Of a DNA stretch of 7,111 bases, positions 5,890 through 7,111 are shown piece by piece (the first letter of the stretch is position 1; each line of letters begins with the position of its first letter). Both the position numbers and the translations under genes were made by a program. The notes below the pieces were generated by a model, which searched no databases, was not told the origin of the DNA, and worked only from the letters and a program-made list of their open reading frames with translations. The DNA is from Oligoflexia bacterium (GTDB lineage Bacteria; Bdellovibrionota; JAFGOL01), in assembly GCA_016926495.1 (NCBI GenBank), contig JAFGOL010000298.1:1-7111 (forward strand). The letters are read 5' to 3'.

Positions 5890-5918
5890 AATATAGCATC
5901 AAATACCGATCCGTTCAA
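5890..5918 (-). promoter_or_regulatory. Promoter of the cheY-cheX-HAMP-membrane operon
   Basis: On the minus strand TTGAAC (5918-5913) is followed by exactly 17 bases and TATATT (5895-5890, 5/6 match). TG lies one base before the -10, an extended -10. The -35 overlaps the nusB stop codon. The predicted start near 5883 leaves a leader of about 32 bases with the GGGAGG site before the CheY ATG. Confidence 0.65.
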
Positions 5919-6325
5919 CTGCTGTAAACATTGTTGTACCAGGAATCAAGCACCCCGTTTACAAACACGGGAGAATCCTTATCCCCGAATTCCTTGGCAA
6001 GCTCGATAATTTCGTTAATTACAATTCCGACAGCCAGTCCGCCCTTAAGCATTTCCGCGCAACCCAGCCTTATAAGATTTTTATCAATGGGAGAAATCCT
6101 GTCCATTGACCAGTTGGATACAACCTCTTTTATACCGGCGTCTATTTTTTCCTGTTCTTCGACAGTCCATCCGAAAAGCTGCACCGAATATTCAAATACG
6201 TCACTGTCCGTATCAATATTCAGCTCCCTGATTTCATTAATCACGGATTCGCCGGAAACGCCGGAAAGCTCCCTGGCATATAATAACTGAAAGGCTATTT
6301 CACGGCTTTTGCGTCTTTTACCCAT
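5915..6325 (-). CDS. nusB: Transcription antitermination factor NusB
   Basis: NusB binds boxA RNA together with NusE (ribosomal protein S10) and promotes antitermination, mainly on rRNA operons. This 136-residue protein is all-helical and of normal length. The N-terminus GKRRKSREIAFQLLYA is the arginine-rich RNA-binding helix. The C-terminal half carries the family hallmark: SPIDKNLIRLGCAEML, VINEIIELAKEFG and SPVFVNGVLDSW. The start is placed at the ATG at 6325 because the family begins there and it overlaps the glyA stop codon (TAATG). The longer frame to 6364 would run into glyA. AAGGG lies 12 bases upstream, which is far, so coupling to glyA translation is likely. Confidence 0.93.
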   Translation of the reverse strand: MGKRRKSREIAFQLLYARELSGVSGESVINEIRELNIDTDSDVFEYSVQLFGWTVEEQEKIDAGIKEVVSNWSMDRISPIDKNLIRLGCAEMLKGGLAVGIVINEIIELAKEFGDKDSPVFVNGVLDSWYNNVYSS

Positions 6326-7111
6326 TAAAAGAGAATACCCTTGTACAACGGAAACGCCCTGCAAAGATCAATAACCTCGCCTTTTATTTTATTGATTTCA
6401 GCATCGTTGTTTATATTATTAACGACCCTGGCAATAAAATCTCCGATCAGCTTCATTTCCTTTTCCTTCATTCCCCTGGTGGTAACAGCGGGAGTGCCTA
6501 TGCGTACACCGCTCGTAATAAAGGGAGACCTGGTCTCGAAAGGTACCGTATTTTTATTAACCGTTATTTCAGCCCTGCCCAGCGCAATTTCAAGGTCCTT
6601 ACCGGTAATATCCCCTGACCTGAGGTCCACGAGCATCAGGTGGTTGTCAGTACCGCCGCTGACCAGTTCAAGGCCTTTATCTATAAGGGTTGCCGCCAGT
6701 ACCTTCGCGTTTTTGACGATCTGGCCCTGATAATCCCTAAAATCATCGCTCATAGCCTCTTTAAAAGCAATAGCCTTGGCTGCAATAACATGCATCAGGG
6801 GACCTCCCTGAATACCCGGAAAAATTTTACTGTTAAGGGTTTTAGAAAACTCCTCCCTGGCCAGTATAAGTCCGCCCCGCGGCCCCCTCAGGGTTTTATG
6901 CGTGGTGGAGGTTACAAATTCGGCCACGGGCACAGGGTTGGGATGGAGCCCGGCCGCGACAAGCCCCGCTATGTGAGCCATGTCAACCATAAGCATGGAG
7001 CCTGTTTTGTCGGCAATCTCCCTGAACCTTTTAAAATCAATGATCCTGGGATACGCGCTTGCTCCCACTACAATAAGCTTCGGCTTATGCTTTTTCGCCA
7101 GATCGGCGACC
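6325..7111 (-). CDS. glyA: Serine hydroxymethyltransferase, C-terminal 261 residues (5' cut by window edge)
   Basis: GlyA interconverts serine and glycine with tetrahydrofolate using pyridoxal phosphate, supplying one-carbon units. The frame is open to the right edge (first full codon at 7110), so roughly 150 N-terminal residues lie outside the window. [13 protein letters not shown] holds the aspartate and histidine that contact the cofactor. [13 protein letters not shown] holds the Schiff-base lysine (about residue 72 of the visible part). [29 protein letters not shown] and [12 protein letters not shown] are standard later blocks. The C-terminus LYKGILF is at the usual distance. It is immediately followed by nusB with a one-base stop/start overlap. 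Confidence 0.96.
   Translation of the reverse strand, partial: VADLAKKHKPKLIVVGASAYPRIIDFKRFREIADKTGSMLMVDMAHIAGLVAAGLHPNPVPVAEFVTSTTHKTLRGPRGGLILAREEFSKTLNSKIFPGIQGGPLMHVIAAKAIAFKEAMSDDFRDYQGQIVKNAKVLAATLIDKGLELVSGGTDNHLMLVDLRSGDITGKDLEIALGRAEITVNKNTVPFETRSPFITSGVRIGTPAVTTRGMKEKEMKLIGDFIARVVNNINNDAEINKIKGEVIDLCRAFPLYKGILF

Overview
The window is bacterial, with tightly packed genes, short or overlapping junctions and moderate-to-low GC. No gap between genes reaches 300 bases. Apart from the transposase at the left edge, every gene is on the minus strand, so the biology reads from right to left. No 16S or strongly lineage-specific marker is present. glyA directly abutting nusB, a CheY/CheX/lone-HAMP cluster, a RAYT-type transposase and a DUF4143 ATPase suggest an uncultured Gram-negative-type lineage, perhaps Omnitrophota- or Deltaproteobacteria-like. 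That placement is a guess.

Right part (about 4.1-7.1 kb) is core or housekeeping DNA. The 3' part of glyA (serine hydroxymethyltransferase) is coupled by a TAATG junction to nusB (antitermination factor). A well-formed extended -10 promoter, whose -35 overlaps the nusB stop codon, then drives a four-gene signalling operon: a CheY-like response regulator, a CheX-like phosphatase, a short membrane protein ending in a bare HAMP domain, and a small multi-span membrane protein. The last two junctions are abutting or overlapping. The likely logic is that the CheY receiver is dephosphorylated by CheX, with the two membrane proteins as partners of unknown role.

Middle part (about 2.1-4.1 kb) is accessory. 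It holds a secreted ankyrin-like protein with its own ribosome binding site and a AAA ATPase with a C-terminal DUF4143 nuclease-like domain, followed by an intrinsic terminator. Just after that terminator stem lies a short piece of DNA (2116-2143) nearly identical to part of the HAMP gene upstream. It looks like the relic of a HAMP paralogue.

Left part (1-2.1 kb) is mobile or accessory DNA. A VapBC-type toxin-antitoxin operon has an AbrB-fold antitoxin and a PIN-domain toxin with a 4-base overlap. Its promoter sits inside an 11-bp perfect inverted repeat and appears to give a leaderless message. Next comes a GHKL ATP-binding protein gene that needs two frame corrections, coupled by TGATG to a STAS-like DUF4325 protein. 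Finally a REP-associated (IS200-like, Y1) tyrosine transposase, cut by the left edge, converges on this pair and carries a strong hairpin in its 3' end.

No tRNA, rRNA, CRISPR array, riboswitch or complete insertion sequence was seen. No complete new system can be claimed. The most unusual items are the GHKL/DUF4325 pair, the HAMP relic and the CheY-CheX-HAMP-membrane cluster.
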